Origin: Mobilitalea sibirica
GTDB taxonomy: Bacteria > Bacillota > Clostridia > Lachnospirales > Lachnospiraceae
NCBI RefSeq assembly: GCF_015999265.1
Contig: NZ_JAEAGR010000004.1
Coordinates: forward strand, 62,001-126,000
Length of the DNA stretch: 64,000 nucleotides
Reading direction: 5' to 3'
Of this stretch, positions 28,478 through 37,552 are shown one piece after another. Made by a program: the position numbers and the translations under genes. Numbering within the stretch: the first letter of the stretch is position 1; each line of letters begins with the position of its first letter. The notes beneath the pieces were generated by a model. The model did not search any database and was not told where the DNA came from. It was given only the letters and a program-made list of their open reading frames with translations.

Positions 28478-29683
28478 TCAATGGGTCGTTATATTATTTA
28501 TCAGTTCAACCACTCTTTCCGAGGAATGTCCATCATCTAAGTGATTATATTTCGCATTAAATGCCTCATACTTATCCTTATATTGTGTACCATCATATTC
28601 TTTCAGAGCAATAACAAGCTCTTCGGTTGTTTTTAGAACCGGTCCCGGTGCTTCTTCAAGGAAGTCAAAATAGAATCCCCTCAAGGTGTCCTTATACTCC
28701 TCCAAGTCATAGCAGAAGAATAACATCGGTCTCTTTAATATACTATAATCAAACATGACAGAAGAATAATCCGTAATTAACATATCAGACACCAAATATA
28801 ACAATGATATATCATAATTTAACTCAAACGCATAGATAAAGTCCTTATATGGACTCCAATCGATCTGGTCCATAATAAGATAATGATACTTCACTATCAT
28901 GATTGTATCTTCACCCAGTTCCTTCTGTAAAAGGGAAAAGTCCATTGCTGACTTAAACTTATATTTTCCCTTACCATAAAACTCGTTATCCCGCCAGGTT
29001 GGTGCATACAATACAATCTTTTTATCTTTGGGAAGTCCCAGCTCTTCCTTGATTTTATTAATAGCATCTGTCTGATTACATTTTAACAATACATCGTTTC
29101 TTGGATATCCGATTTCTAGCATCTCTTTATCAAAGGCAAAGGCTCTTCGAAATATTTCTGAAGAAAAATGATTCTGTGCGATTAGATAGTCCCATGTTTT
29201 CGCACTATTATAAAAATTCTTTTTATAATTATCAATCCCTTTTTCTCCTGCCATAAACACATTATCCATATCGAGAGCCAGTTTCTTAAGCGGAGTTCCA
29301 TGCCAAGTCTGTATAAAGGTACAATCCGGTCTCTTAAGGATATACTTCGGTAATCTGGAATCACAAACCCAGACTCCTGCTACCGCGAACAGATAAAAGT
29401 AGCGCAATCTGGTTCTTTTTATTTTCTTAGCCAATCCGGGAATTGGTGTATTAACATTCTCCAGAATAAAATAGCATCTGTATTTTTGGTCAAGCCCTTG
29501 TTTTACCATCTCTTCATAGATTGCTCTAGGGTTACCGGTATAATTTCTTCCAAGATTACTTTCAAACAATATAATCTGTTTGTTCACCGGCAGTATGATT
29601 GTGCAGAGCTTATAGACCCTTAATACTTGCTTTTTAATGAATTTTCTAAATTTCTTTTTTGCTTTCTTAATCAGATTTCCCAT
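28478..29683 (-). CDS. CDP-glycerol glycerophosphotransferase (TagF-like)
   Basis: 401 residues. Basic N-terminus, then the membrane-associated family fold: YFILENVNTPIPG, FIQTWHGTPLKKLALDMD, WDYLIAQNHFSSEIFRRAF, YGKGKYKFK with VLYAPTWRDNEF, and MLITDYSSVMFDYSILKRPMLFFCYDLEEY. It is closely similar to the C-terminal half of the 814-residue fusion at 32214, indicating duplication within the locus. It probably adds glycerol phosphate units to the growing polymer. It lies between tagD and the third glycerophosphotransferase. Confidence 0.91.
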   Translation of the reverse strand: MGNLIKKAKKKFRKFIKKQVLRVYKLCTIILPVNKQIILFESNLGRNYTGNPRAIYEEMVKQGLDQKYRCYFILENVNTPIPGLAKKIKRTRLRYFYLFAVAGVWVCDSRLPKYILKRPDCTFIQTWHGTPLKKLALDMDNVFMAGEKGIDNYKKNFYNSAKTWDYLIAQNHFSSEIFRRAFAFDKEMLEIGYPRNDVLLKCNQTDAINKIKEELGLPKDKKIVLYAPTWRDNEFYGKGKYKFKSAMDFSLLQKELGEDTIMIVKYHYLIMDQIDWSPYKDFIYAFELNYDISLLYLVSDMLITDYSSVMFDYSILKRPMLFFCYDLEEYKDTLRGFYFDFLEEAPGPVLKTTEELVIALKEYDGTQYKDKYEAFNAKYNHLDDGHSSERVVELINNITTH

Positions 29684-29843
29684 GGTTCCTCGCTTTTGGA
29701 TATCACATAAATTTGATATTTCAGAATAATATTTCTCTGCTTAATTTATATTGTCAATCTTGTATTCTCTTTTTACTTCTTTTTTTATTTTCATTATTTT
29801 ACTTATTCTTATTTATATATTGCTTATTTGCATATTTTTCTAT

Positions 29844-30245
29844 TTACTTATTATCTTTCCCAAGATTTAAGTCATTCTTTATCTTAGATGTAGATATTCC
29901 TTCTGTTCTGGGAAGATAGACAACTTCACAATAATCCTGTAAAAAGTCAAACTGCCCTTTCCAATCATCTCCCATTACAAATACATCTATGTTATTATCC
30001 ACTACATCTTTAATCTTCTGTTCCCAAGTATATTCTGGAATTACCTCATCTACATATTTAATAGATTCTAATATAATCTTTCTATCTTCATAACAATGAT
30101 ATGCGGTCTTATGCTTGATCGCATTAAACTCATCGGAGGATAATACTACAACTAAATAATCGCCCAGTTCTTTTGCTCTTCTGAGCAAATTAATATGTCC
30201 TACATGTAATAAATCATAAGTACCATAAGTAATAACCTTTTTCAT
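29844..30245 (-). CDS. tagD: Glycerol-3-phosphate cytidylyltransferase
   Basis: 133 residues, the family length. Nucleotidyltransferase signature GTYDLLHVGHINLLRRAKELG at the N-terminus, with the HVGH motif, VFVMGDDWKGQFDF, and the C-terminal RTEGISTSKI. It makes CDP-glycerol from CTP and glycerol-3-phosphate, the donor for the three glycerophosphotransferases around it. Substrate assignment rests on strong similarity to TagD/GCT of Bacillus. The 160 bases downstream are T-rich and non-coding. Confidence 0.95.
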   Translation of the reverse strand: MKKVITYGTYDLLHVGHINLLRRAKELGDYLVVVLSSDEFNAIKHKTAYHCYEDRKIILESIKYVDEVIPEYTWEQKIKDVVDNNIDVFVMGDDWKGQFDFLQDYCEVVYLPRTEGISTSKIKNDLNLGKDNK

Positions 30246-30389
30246 TTTCTTGGCCTCCTTATACTATTATCTTCCGGAAAGTATAACAAACTCCTTCATC
30301 CCAGATAATCCCTTTAAGACGTTAAAATTATTTTTAATAAAACTATGTTATCTTTCACTTGATATTATATTACAACAATCTTAATTAAC

Positions 30390-31142
30390 TTAGTTGCTGT
30401 CTCCATCAGTAATCCTTGTTTCATATATCTCACTTATCTCATCAACACCACCTTGAGCGATCAGTTGGCCTTTATCAAGTAAAATAGCACGGTTACAAAT
30501 CCGTTTTACCTGATCAATGGAATGAGAAACAAACAATACCGTTACACCACTATCAAACATGGATTTAATCTTTTTCTCGCTTTTTTTTCGAAACTTGGCA
30601 TCCCCCACAGCCAGTACCTCATCTAATATAAGGATTTCCGGCTCCACTATGGTAGCAATGGAAAAACCAAGCCTAGCTTTCATACCGGATGAATAATTCT
30701 TCACCGGTACATTGATAAACTCACCTAATTCTGAAAATTCTATAATCTCATCATATTTTTCTTTTATAAAGTCCTTGGGATAACCTAATACTGCTCCATA
30801 GAGAAAAATATTCTCAGCACCTGTATACTGAGCATCAAAGCCGGCACCCAGTTCCAATAAGGGTACAATCTTACCCTTGGTTGTAACGGACCCTTGCGTT
30901 GCCTTTAAAACACCGGCTATGATTTTTAACAAGGTACTTTTACCCGCACCGTTTAAACCAAGAATTCCTAGTCGATCCCCCTTATTTAAGGTAAAGGATA
31001 CGTCCTTAAGTGCCCAGAACTCCTGATATCTTATCTCATTCTTGATAAATTTAATTACATATTCTTTTAAATTATCTACTTTCTTTTCCATAAGGTTGAA
31101 TTTCATACTAACCTGGTCAACCTTCAATACTTCATTATCCAC
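30390..31142 (-). CDS. tagH: Teichoic acid/polysaccharide ABC exporter ATP-binding protein (TagH-like)
   Basis: 250-residue ABC ATPase: Walker A LGLNGAGKSTLLK, NIFLYGAVLG, signature NYSSGMKARLGFS, Walker B ILILDEVLAVGDAKF and H-loop FVSHSIDQVKRI. The polysaccharide-exporter type is shown by the EFWALKDVSF start and absence of a long C-terminal domain. It pairs with the permease encoded 110 bases upstream to flip lipid-linked polymer across the membrane. Confidence 0.92.
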   Translation of the reverse strand: MDNEVLKVDQVSMKFNLMEKKVDNLKEYVIKFIKNEIRYQEFWALKDVSFTLNKGDRLGILGLNGAGKSTLLKIIAGVLKATQGSVTTKGKIVPLLELGAGFDAQYTGAENIFLYGAVLGYPKDFIKEKYDEIIEFSELGEFINVPVKNYSSGMKARLGFSIATIVEPEILILDEVLAVGDAKFRKKSEKKIKSMFDSGVTVLFVSHSIDQVKRICNRAILLDKGQLIAQGGVDEISEIYETRITDGDSN

Positions 31143-31252
31143 AAAATCCTCCTATTAGTCCGATGTAATGTATCAATATATATCGATCAATAATCCTCCC
31201 CGGATACATTATCACACATATGTTACATGCAGCTATCATTGGTGTATCTACA

Positions 31253-32041
31253 CTATATGTTTAGAATAAATTTATCCTGTTTCTTATAGAACAGGAAGAT
31301 ACCGAATAACAAAGATCCAAAACTATAAACGATGGAAAGTAACAGCGCCTCCATATCCATTGCATTACCAAAAACGGCATTTCTAAAATTAACAATAACT
31401 ACATAAAGAGGATTTAAATTAAAAATCCAAATTTTATCACCCAGTTTTAGTGTCTCCGGTATATAGAAGATTGCAGAAGTATACATAACAATCATTAGTA
31501 CAACTCCCCAGAGATACTCCAAATCCCGAAAAAACACCGCCATTGTGGATAATATCATGCCAACCCCCAATGAGAGCACTAATAAAAGAGCCAAGGGTAT
31601 CACTGCTTCGAAAAGATGCAGGGTCGGTGTTACCCTAAATACGACCATGGCAACAACCAAAATAATCAGAGATATCATAAAAATCAAATAGCTTGATAAT
31701 ACGGAGGAAAAAGGATATATATATTTAGGTACATATACCTTTTTAATCATTGCACTGTTGCTGCGAATTGCCTTCATGGCAGTTTTTGTGGAATTCGAGA
31801 AAAAGGTATATAAAAGTCGACCGGTCAAAATATACACCGGAAAGGTATTATCACCTCTTCCCAACAAGTTTGAAAATACTACCGTCAGTACAATCGTAGT
31901 CAATAAGGGCTCTAAAAGTGTCCATAAAATACCCAGATAGGAACGACGGTATTTTAGCTTAATCTCTTTTTTTACCAGCTCTGCTAATAAAAAACGATAT
32001 TTCTTAAAATTATTATATACTCTGCTCACACTTATCTCCAT
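31253..32041 (-). CDS. tagG: Teichoic acid/polysaccharide ABC exporter permease (TagG-like)
   Basis: 262 residues with about six transmembrane helices, ABC-2 type. Family segments are LVKKEIKLKYRRSYLGILWTLLEPLL at the N-terminus, FVSNLLG-like FSNLLGRGDNTFPVYILTGRLL, and the C-terminal NLNPLYVVIVNFRNAVFG. Typical of TagG/RfbA exporters. Next to its ATPase. Confidence 0.92.
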   Translation of the reverse strand: MEISVSRVYNNFKKYRFLLAELVKKEIKLKYRRSYLGILWTLLEPLLTTIVLTVVFSNLLGRGDNTFPVYILTGRLLYTFFSNSTKTAMKAIRSNSAMIKKVYVPKYIYPFSSVLSSYLIFMISLIILVVAMVVFRVTPTLHLFEAVIPLALLLVLSLGVGMILSTMAVFFRDLEYLWGVVLMIVMYTSAIFYIPETLKLGDKIWIFNLNPLYVVIVNFRNAVFGNAMDMEALLLSIVYSFGSLLFGIFLFYKKQDKFILNI

Positions 32042-32124
32042 TCTAATTTAAATATGCCTCGGCATACTTTTACCCTAATTTCACTTCATACAAAGCGCGT
32101 TTAATAGTACTCCGAAATCTGATC

Positions 32125-32159
32125 AACCTCCACCCGTGGTTTCCATCCGGAGGTTTTTT
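32125..32159 (+). terminator. Plus-strand oriented terminator hairpin with no plus-strand gene
   Basis: AACCTCC (32125-32131) pairs with GGAGGTT (32149-32155), followed by T (to 32159) on the plus strand. All genes around are on the minus strand, so it could block antisense transcription or belong to an unrecognised plus-strand RNA. Confidence 0.6.
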
Positions 32160-32213
32160 GTTTAACCGTAGACAAACCACCTTAATATGGCAAAAATTCT
32201 ATATTAACTCTCT

Positions 32214-34658
32214 TTACTTACCAAAAACTGATTTTACCACTTTTTCAGATGCATGTCCATCCTCCCATGCACAAAATCTCTGGTAAAACTTCTCATATCT
32301 ATCATGATATCTATCCTGTATTTCATCGATATGATGAATAGCATTTATAACATCCTCGGATGTAAAGAGTAAGGGGCCTGGAACCTCTCTCTCGATATCA
32401 ATATAAAAGCCTCTTAAAACATCCCTATATTTATCAAGATCATAGGTAAAGAAAAGCATTGGTCTTTTTAATCCTGCATAGTCAAAGAATACAGAGGAAT
32501 AGTCCGTAATCAAGATATCCGAAATCAAGTATAGCTCTGATATATCATCATATTTACTTACATTATAAGCAAATCCTTTCAAGGCACTGACATCCAAGGA
32601 ATCTGCAATGAAATAATGCGTCCGGATTAATATTACATAGTCCTCTCCCAGCTCTTGCTTTAGCAGATCCAGATTTAAATGTAGCTCAAATTTATACTTA
32701 CCTTTTGCATAAAACTCATCGTCTCTCCAGGTTGGAGCATACAAAATTACTTTTTTACCCTTTGGAATGCTCAGTTTCTTTCTTATCTTTCCGGCTAATA
32801 GATTCTTATCGGGGGAATGCAAAATATCATTTCTGGGATAACCGGTCTCTAACATCTTTTTTTCAAACATAAAGCATCTACGGAAGGTTTCACTACAAAA
32901 GGCATTAGGAGCTATCAGATAGTCCCAGGCTCTGGATTGCTTATAAACCTGCTGTTTATACTTTGGAGTTGCACTGCTTACATCTTCAATATCAAATACC
33001 AACTTTTTAAGGGGTGTTCCATGCCAGGTTTGAAGGAATACACTCCCTGGACGTTTTTTTACCCATTCCGGCTGTCTGCCATTGAATACAAAATACTTAC
33101 ATCTGGCTAGGTAATAAGAATATCTTATACCGAAACGCTTGATTTTCTTATGTTTATAGGGTATTTTTGTGTTTCTTTTATTGATTACCCAGATAAATTT
33201 ATACTGACCCGGATAATTTTTTGCCAGATACTCATACACATACTTTGGACTGTCAGAATAACTCTTACCAAAGAAGCTCTCGAATATAACCCAGTTATCC
33301 TTTAAAGGTTTCTTAATAAAATAATGAACATAGAGAAACTTAGCGAATGCTTTCTTATTTTTCAGTATCCGTTTTATTTTCTTTCTGGCTAGATTCATTT
33401 TAACTATTTTGATAGACTTATTCACATCTTTTTTAATCAAAGCTTTAATGAGACGTTTTTTATATCCTTTTAAACTATTAATTACTTCAGGATTCATTCC
33501 TTTCATGATATCACTCATGAGAACAAAATTATCCGTACGCCATGCATCGTTTTTACTTCGCTTCAATCTTGGTGCATAATTTTTGGCATAGTAGGAGATA
33601 TATTTTCTATCCAGTCTGTTCCGTAAATCCGAATCTCTTGGTATCCTCTTAATGGCTTCGTAGTATGCATCCAAGAATTCATAGAATCGGTTGGGGTCTT
33701 TTATTTGTGACAGAGAAGGATTATTAATCGTATCATTATGCTTTCTTTTAATATACTTAGCCGATAATCGCTTTTTAAAACGATCGGTATTTGCTAATGC
33801 TTCTATTAAGAATGGCATATCCGAAAAATAAACTAGGTGTTCCGGAAAACGAAGTTTATTATCTTCAATAAAGCTTCGTTTAAATAATATATTTAAAACA
33901 GATATATTTCTGACACCTTTTCTTTTAGATACCAAAATCCGATACGCCTGTCTTGTGCGCTTTTCTCTTAAAAGCTGTAATTCGTTCTCGGACAAAATGA
34001 TATCTTTCTCATCCTCGTCGTCTTCTGATCTTGAATCGTTCTTTTGACCTTTACTTTCATCTTTGTATTGTTTGTCATCATTATCATCAGAATCGTCGCT
34101 ATCATCCTTGTAATCATTATCGTCCTGATCATCCTCCGGATCATCCTCATCTGTTGAATCCTTGTATGAGCCTTTCCCGTCTTCACCATTTTCCATATTT
34201 AACTCTGCTGAATTAAAAGAGCTGTCATCATCCTCTTCTTCAATATCCTCTGAATCATTTTCCTGATTCATCGCCAGATAAACACTTCTCTGAAACCAGG
34301 TAGGTTTTTTCTTACCATATATAATATCATCATCTCTATCCTGTGCTGCAACCACCAGATTCTCGAGAGTATCTCCATAAAGATAATCATCGCTATCCAT
34401 AAAATACACATATTCTCCGTTTGCCATATCTAGTCCTAAATTTCTTGCAGCAGCAACGCCTTTTTTGTCCTTCAGATGATGAACCTTAATATCGAGTTTT
34501 GCCTGATAATCTGATAGTACGGTCAGAGCATTCTCTCTTACACGATCACAAATAAGTAAAATCTCTATATCACGATAAGATTGCTCTACCAAACTATCAA
34601 GGCAATCCCTCAAATACGCTTCTTCTTCATGGTAAGGAACAATTACACTTACTTTCAT
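32214..34658 (-). CDS. Fusion: family 2 glycosyltransferase + CDP-glycerol glycerophosphotransferase, with acidic insert
   Basis: 814 residues. The N-terminal GT-A glycosyltransferase (MKVSVIVPYHEEEAYLRDCLDSL, metal-binding MDSDD at about 88-92) is interrupted at about 131-220 by a very acidic, Asp/Glu/Ser/Asn-rich segment, then resumes (NILFKRSFIEDNKL). A basic linker leads to a C-terminal TagF-type domain (about 440-814): LQTWHGTPLKKLVFDIED, VILYAPTWRDDEF, ILITDYSSVFFDYAGLKRPMLFF. GT2-TagF fusions are known in Firmicutes teichoic acid loci. The acidic insert looks unusual. Likely it both glycosylates and extends a poly(glycerol phosphate) chain. First gene of the operon, GGAGGG before the ATG. 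Confidence 0.9.
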   Translation of the reverse strand: MKVSVIVPYHEEEAYLRDCLDSLVEQSYRDIEILLICDRVRENALTVLSDYQAKLDIKVHHLKDKKGVAAARNLGLDMANGEYVYFMDSDDYLYGDTLENLVVAAQDRDDDIIYGKKKPTWFQRSVYLAMNQENDSEDIEEEDDDSSFNSAELNMENGEDGKGSYKDSTDEDDPEDDQDDNDYKDDSDDSDDNDDKQYKDESKGQKNDSRSEDDEDEKDIILSENELQLLREKRTRQAYRILVSKRKGVRNISVLNILFKRSFIEDNKLRFPEHLVYFSDMPFLIEALANTDRFKKRLSAKYIKRKHNDTINNPSLSQIKDPNRFYEFLDAYYEAIKRIPRDSDLRNRLDRKYISYYAKNYAPRLKRSKNDAWRTDNFVLMSDIMKGMNPEVINSLKGYKKRLIKALIKKDVNKSIKIVKMNLARKKIKRILKNKKAFAKFLYVHYFIKKPLKDNWVIFESFFGKSYSDSPKYVYEYLAKNYPGQYKFIWVINKRNTKIPYKHKKIKRFGIRYSYYLARCKYFVFNGRQPEWVKKRPGSVFLQTWHGTPLKKLVFDIEDVSSATPKYKQQVYKQSRAWDYLIAPNAFCSETFRRCFMFEKKMLETGYPRNDILHSPDKNLLAGKIRKKLSIPKGKKVILYAPTWRDDEFYAKGKYKFELHLNLDLLKQELGEDYVILIRTHYFIADSLDVSALKGFAYNVSKYDDISELYLISDILITDYSSVFFDYAGLKRPMLFFTYDLDKYRDVLRGFYIDIEREVPGPLLFTSEDVINAIHHIDEIQDRYHDRYEKFYQRFCAWEDGHASEKVVKSVFGK

Positions 34659-35162
34659 TTTTAGCCCTCCATGTGAGTCTTAGAATTTGTTTTTATGTTT
34701 TCTACAGCAATGGAATTATAGCATTTTTAGGAAATTTAGTCAAGGACAGCCCCTTTGTACTGCAATACCAAAACTATTGTTCATCATTAGTTTTACCAGT
34801 TTCCATATGTTCTATCATTGAATTGTATCTATTGTATTTTCGGTATTTCATAGCGATCATTTTCATAAGAATTGTGCATAATATAAGTATTGCCCAATTA
34901 TAGGAACATAGATTAGTAAACTTTAAGAATTGAGTGCTTTTATATAAACCACGAAGCGTCACGCTTCGCGAGACTGCTCGGGTTCGCGGGCGTGTTCAAG
35001 TGTTTCTAAGCAAGCTTAGAGCACTCTCACTTTGCCTTCACATAAATATAACTGCCTGCCAACTATGGATCTGAACTTTCCTAGCCGGCCGGCAGTTATC
35101 TATGTTTCACTAAGTATATTTCAATTTATTCAATAAACAATTTGTTTGTTAATTATGATATC
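34659..35162. other. Intergenic region with GC-rich hairpins and leuA terminator
   Basis: 504 bases. On the right side of the fusion gene it is AT-rich and should contain its promoter, though no clear consensus was found. A GC-rich patch at about 34950-35030 has CGAAGCG/CGCTTCG (34953-34969) and AGTG-TCTAAG/CTTAGAGCACT (35000-35026) hairpins. The leuA terminator is listed separately. Confidence 0.55.
35048..35099 (-). terminator. Probable leuA terminator
   Basis: ATAACTGCC (35048-35056) pairs with GGCAGTTAT (35091-35099), extended by GCC/GGC inside. Minus-strand 3' flank is ATTTATG, a weak T-tract. 64 bases past the leuA stop. Confidence 0.65.
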
Positions 35163-36833
35163 TTAATTCATATATAGACGGTTTAGGGCGCTGAACATAG
35201 CCCGTATGGAAGCCCTTGTAATGTTCGAGCTTACTCCAACTCCAAACGTGGTTTTACCCGTCTCTATATCCAATAATTGAATATATGCTGCCGCTTGTGC
35301 ATTACCGCCGCCACTAAGGGCATGCTCTGAATAATCCAGTACCTTAAAACTGATACCAAGTTGTTTTTGTAGTCCCTTTTGTACGGCATCAATGGGTCCA
35401 TTTCCTGTAGCATCAAAAACTTTCGTTACACCATGATCTGTATACTCAACAGCTGCTCGGGTATATCCGGCTTCATCACCATCCGTCATATCTTCGAATT
35501 TACATTTTCTAAAATGCAATGGCTCTTTTTTATCTAAATAGCTTACTTTAAATTCATTCATTATTTGATCAGGCGCAACTTCACCTTGTTTCTCAGAAAG
35601 ATCTTGAATCACCTGTGCAAATTCCTTATGCATTCCCTTAGGAAGCTTGAATCCAAAATAGGTTTCCATGATAAAGGCAACTCCGCCTTTACCGGACTGA
35701 CTGTTTATTCTAACGATCGGCTCATATTGACGTCCGATATCAGAAGGGTCAATCGGGAGATAGGGTACAGCCCAGATGGTACTGTTCCGTTCCTTCATGG
35801 CTTTAATACCCTTATTAATCGCATCTTGATGCGATCCTGAGAAAGCTGTAAATACCAGTTTACCTGCATAGGGATGTCTTTCATGTACCTTCATTTTACA
35901 TAAGCGCTCATATGCTTCTATAATTTCATTAATATTCGTTATATTTAATTCCGGATTGATCCCCTGTGAGAACATATTATAAGCCAGAGTGAGAATATCC
36001 ACATTACCGGTTCTTTCACCATTACCGAACAAGGTGCCTTCCACTCTATCAGCTCCTGCCATCAATGCCAATTCAGCAATCGCCACTCCGGTTCCACGGT
36101 CATTATGGGGATGAACGCTTAATATGATCGAATCCCGATTGTTTAAATTACGGCTCATCCATTCAATCTGATCCGCATACACATTGGGTGTATTCATCTC
36201 AACGGTTGCAGGCAGATTCATTATCATCTTCTTATTTGGCGTTGGTTCCCATACATCCCCAACTGCATTGCATACTTCCAGAGCATACTCCACTTCGGTT
36301 CCCGTAAAACTCTCCGGTGAATATTCCAGGATAATTTCACCTGAAAAATCCTTTGCATATTCTTTCACCAGTTTTGTTCCTTCAATTGCAATCTGTTTGA
36401 TTTCTTCTTTGCTTTTATGAAATACCACGTCCCTTTGCAATGTTGAGGTTGAGTTATAGATGTGGACAATTGCCCTTTTCACTCCCTCCAGGGATTCAAA
36501 GGTCCTTTTCAGAAGATGTTCTCTACACTGAACCAGTACCTGAATGGTTACATCCTCCGGAATCAACTTACGCTCGACCAGCTGTCTGAGAAAGTCAAAT
36601 TCGATCTGAGAAGCAGAAGGAAATCCAACTTCGATTTCTTTGAAGCCAAGATTAACTAAAAGTTGAAAAAACTCAACCTTCTCTTCCACAACCATAGGCT
36701 CAATCAAAGCCTGGTTACCGTCTCTTAAGTCCACACTGCACCAAATTGGCGCCTTCTCTATCTCTTTGTTTGGCCACCTTCGATCAGGCAGATTAATAAT
36801 AGGACTTCTTTGATACCTTTTATAATTTAACAT
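35163..36833 (-). CDS. leuA: 2-Isopropylmalate synthase
   Basis: About 556 residues, the longer type-2 LeuA. TIM-barrel catalytic part: SVDLRDGNQALIEPM near the N-terminus, EVGFPSASQIEFDF, metal-binding HPHNDRGTGVAIAE and FGNGERTGNVD. The C-terminal leucine-feedback domain includes GNAQAAAYIQL. It condenses acetyl-CoA with 2-oxoisovalerate, the first committed step of leucine synthesis. The frame opens with TTG at 36848, but that overlaps the GGAGG site; ATG 36833 (MLNYKRYQRSP) is preferred. No other leu gene is adjacent. A 700-base non-coding leader region with strong structure lies upstream. Confidence 0.95.
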   Translation of the reverse strand: MLNYKRYQRSPIINLPDRRWPNKEIEKAPIWCSVDLRDGNQALIEPMVVEEKVEFFQLLVNLGFKEIEVGFPSASQIEFDFLRQLVERKLIPEDVTIQVLVQCREHLLKRTFESLEGVKRAIVHIYNSTSTLQRDVVFHKSKEEIKQIAIEGTKLVKEYAKDFSGEIILEYSPESFTGTEVEYALEVCNAVGDVWEPTPNKKMIMNLPATVEMNTPNVYADQIEWMSRNLNNRDSIILSVHPHNDRGTGVAIAELALMAGADRVEGTLFGNGERTGNVDILTLAYNMFSQGINPELNITNINEIIEAYERLCKMKVHERHPYAGKLVFTAFSGSHQDAINKGIKAMKERNSTIWAVPYLPIDPSDIGRQYEPIVRINSQSGKGGVAFIMETYFGFKLPKGMHKEFAQVIQDLSEKQGEVAPDQIMNEFKVSYLDKKEPLHFRKCKFEDMTDGDEAGYTRAAVEYTDHGVTKVFDATGNGPIDAVQKGLQKQLGISFKVLDYSEHALSGGGNAQAAAYIQLLDIETGKTTFGVGVSSNITRASIRAMFSALNRLYMN

Positions 36834-37020
36834 AATACTTACCTCCAATTAATATGATTTACTTTTTGTTTTCAACAGAAAAACTTTACATTCTTGCTTC
36901 ATTATCATCACATTAACTATGGAGTCGATAAATCACACTGTATTTCTTAATAATGAATAATTTTGCATTGTCTACTCGAGTCCCAATCAAATCATATCCT
37001 TTCATTTTATAATTTATTAT

Positions 37021-37183
37021 GATTAGGGCGTCAAAAGCCCAGAAATAAAATATCATACGTAAATTCGCACCAACGACTTCATACTGTTGCTCACTAAACT
37101 ATGTTTGCATCACTCTGAATAAAGAAAGTGTATGTGCAAATTGACGAGTTCGAGTTTGAAGAGAGGCTTATGACACCCTGATC
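37021..37183 (-). repeat. Nested inverted repeat in the leuA upstream region
   Basis: GATTAGGGCGTCAAAAGCC (37021-37039) pairs with GGCTTATGACACCCTGATC (37165-37183), with only G-U or single mismatches. Inside, CGTAAATTCGCAC (37058-37070) pairs with GTGCAAATTGACG (37134-37146). The remaining loop of about 60 bases holds smaller stems. Strand is given as that of leuA; the DNA is symmetric. Confidence 0.7.
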
Positions 37184-37235
37184 TTTATTATTTAAAAACC
37201 TCTTCTTCATTTTATATATTTACGATAGTAACCGA

Positions 37236-37253
37236 AAAGCCCTTTCGGGCTTT
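37236..37253. terminator. Short GC hairpin upstream of leuA
   Basis: AAAGCCC, loop TTTC, GGGCTTT. Four T follow the stem on the minus strand (GGGCTTTTCGG), and it could stop transcription coming from the HPr operon or act in a leuA leader. Confidence 0.5.
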
Positions 37254-37491
37254 ATAACAATTTCGTTTACCATGATCTTAAGTTATTATTCCATATTATG
37301 TTGCTGTTCTTTAAAGTATGTTATGATTTGAATCTGTCATATTATATGTCTTTGTATAACAGTAAGAATACTGTTAACATATACATCTATATGCATAAAT
37401 ATATGTATACATAGCAAAGCGTTTCTTATTATGAATACAATTTCTATCTATATTCTTGGTATAGGAAATTCATAGAGATTTCAAATATTAT

Positions 37492-37520
37492 AAAAAAGGC
37501 CACTACCAAATATAGTGACC
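37492..37520 (-). terminator. Terminator of the cdaA-cdaR-HPr operon
   Basis: On the minus strand GGTCACTA, 7-base loop, TAGTGGCC, then TTTTTT (37497-37492). 33 bases after the HPr stop. Confidence 0.88.
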
Positions 37521-37552
37521 TAAATTATAACATCATGCCTTTTCTTTGGCAA

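Larger units (their letters stand above)
36834..37491. other. Long non-coding region upstream of leuA
   Basis: About 660 bases without a gene between the HPr terminator and leuA. It holds a nested inverted repeat (37021-37183) and a small hairpin (37236-37253). No T-box (AGGGTGG-ACCGCG) and no known riboswitch was recognised. A structured leader for leuA is possible. Confidence 0.55.

Noticed and set aside
33968-34216. Arg/Met/Thr-rich and His/Pro-rich ORFs over the acidic insert
   Set aside because: Shadow frames of the repetitive GAT/GAC codons in the real gene.
36834-37491. T-box or amino acid riboswitch for leuA
   Set aside because: No AGGGTGG-ACCGCG T-box core, and no lysine, glycine or SAM riboswitch consensus found on the minus strand. 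AGGGTG near 37175 lacks the rest of the motif.
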